From Olsenella sp. (GTDB lineage Bacteria > Actinomycetota > Coriobacteriia > Coriobacteriales > Atopobiaceae): a DNA stretch of 6,029 nt. This document shows positions 5,965 through 6,029 of the stretch, in pieces; within the stretch, counting starts at the first letter, position 1; every line of letters begins with the position of its first letter. The notes under the pieces were generated by a model. That model did no database searches. It was not told the DNA's origin and saw only the letters and a list, made by a program, of their open reading frames with translations. A program made the position numbers and the translations under genes. The stretch covers positions 1-6,029 of the forward strand of contig SUUD01000133.1 of assembly GCA_015062715.1 (NCBI GenBank), in the 5' to 3' direction.

Positions 5965-6029
5965 GGACGGTTCTGTCTGTCAGGTTTTTGCTGACTACTA
6001 CTGCAAAAACCTGACAGACAGAACCGTCC
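5965..6029. repeat. Perfect 27-bp-arm inverted repeat, REP/MITE-like, cut by window edge
   Basis: The left arm (5965-5991, beginning GGACGGTTCTGTCTG) is perfectly complementary to the right arm (6003-6029, ending ACAGAACCGTCC), with an 11-base loop TGACTACTACT. The right arm stops at the last base of the window, so it may be longer; the left side continues outward as TGACAGTGGG (5956-5965). A second smaller dyad lies at the left end: TGACAG (5956-5961) with CTGTCA (5977-5982). GGGGACGGTTCT cores are, to my recollection, typical of dispersed REP-like palindromes in several anaerobes. It could also act as a two-way transcription terminator for the hydrolase gene, although its T-run is inside the stem. 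Confidence 0.75.

Noticed and set aside
5992..6002. Similarity of the palindrome loop TGACTACTACT to the TACTACTCAC of the operator repeats
   Set aside because: Only about seven bases are shared and they are a simple triplet repeat; too short to imply binding by the same regulator.

Overview
The window suggests a high-GC anaerobic actinobacterium, most likely a gut or oral member of the Coriobacteriia (Olsenella/Atopobium/Collinsella type). This is inferred from three things: strongly GC-biased third codon positions, a giant fused 2-hydroxyacyl-CoA dehydratase activase-type protein of the kind known from strict anaerobes, and a GGGGACGGTTCT-type repeat. No rRNA or other phylogenetic marker is present, so the placement is tentative.

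Layout. Bases 1-3975 are almost entirely one minus-strand gene whose 3' end lies beyond the left edge. The 1325 visible residues contain two BadF/BadG/HgdC-type ATPase (activase) modules, a four-cysteine motif, a DUF2229-like module and an HgdB-like module. Upstream, overlapping it by 8 bp, is a minus-strand TetR-family regulator (3968-4645). The two form a translationally coupled pair, regulator first. Bases 4646-4867 are non-coding and locally AT-rich. They hold two tandem 19-bp repeats enclosed by an inverted repeat (probable TetR operator and promoter), then two small hairpins on the plus-strand side. A divergent plus-strand gene (4868-5920) encodes a membrane-anchored class A beta-lactamase-like serine hydrolase. 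After a short spacer, a 27-bp-arm perfect inverted repeat (5965-6029) runs to the right edge.

How the parts may work together. The TetR protein probably autoregulates through the tandem repeats and so controls the large iron-sulfur ATPase/reductase-like protein translated from the same mRNA. The large protein looks like a single-chain version of an ATP-driven electron-transfer system (activator plus reductase component). Its substrate cannot be read from this window. The divergent hydrolase shares the intergenic control region but has no evident functional link to the activase. The long plus-strand open frames over 1-3999 are antisense shadows of the GC-rich minus-strand gene.
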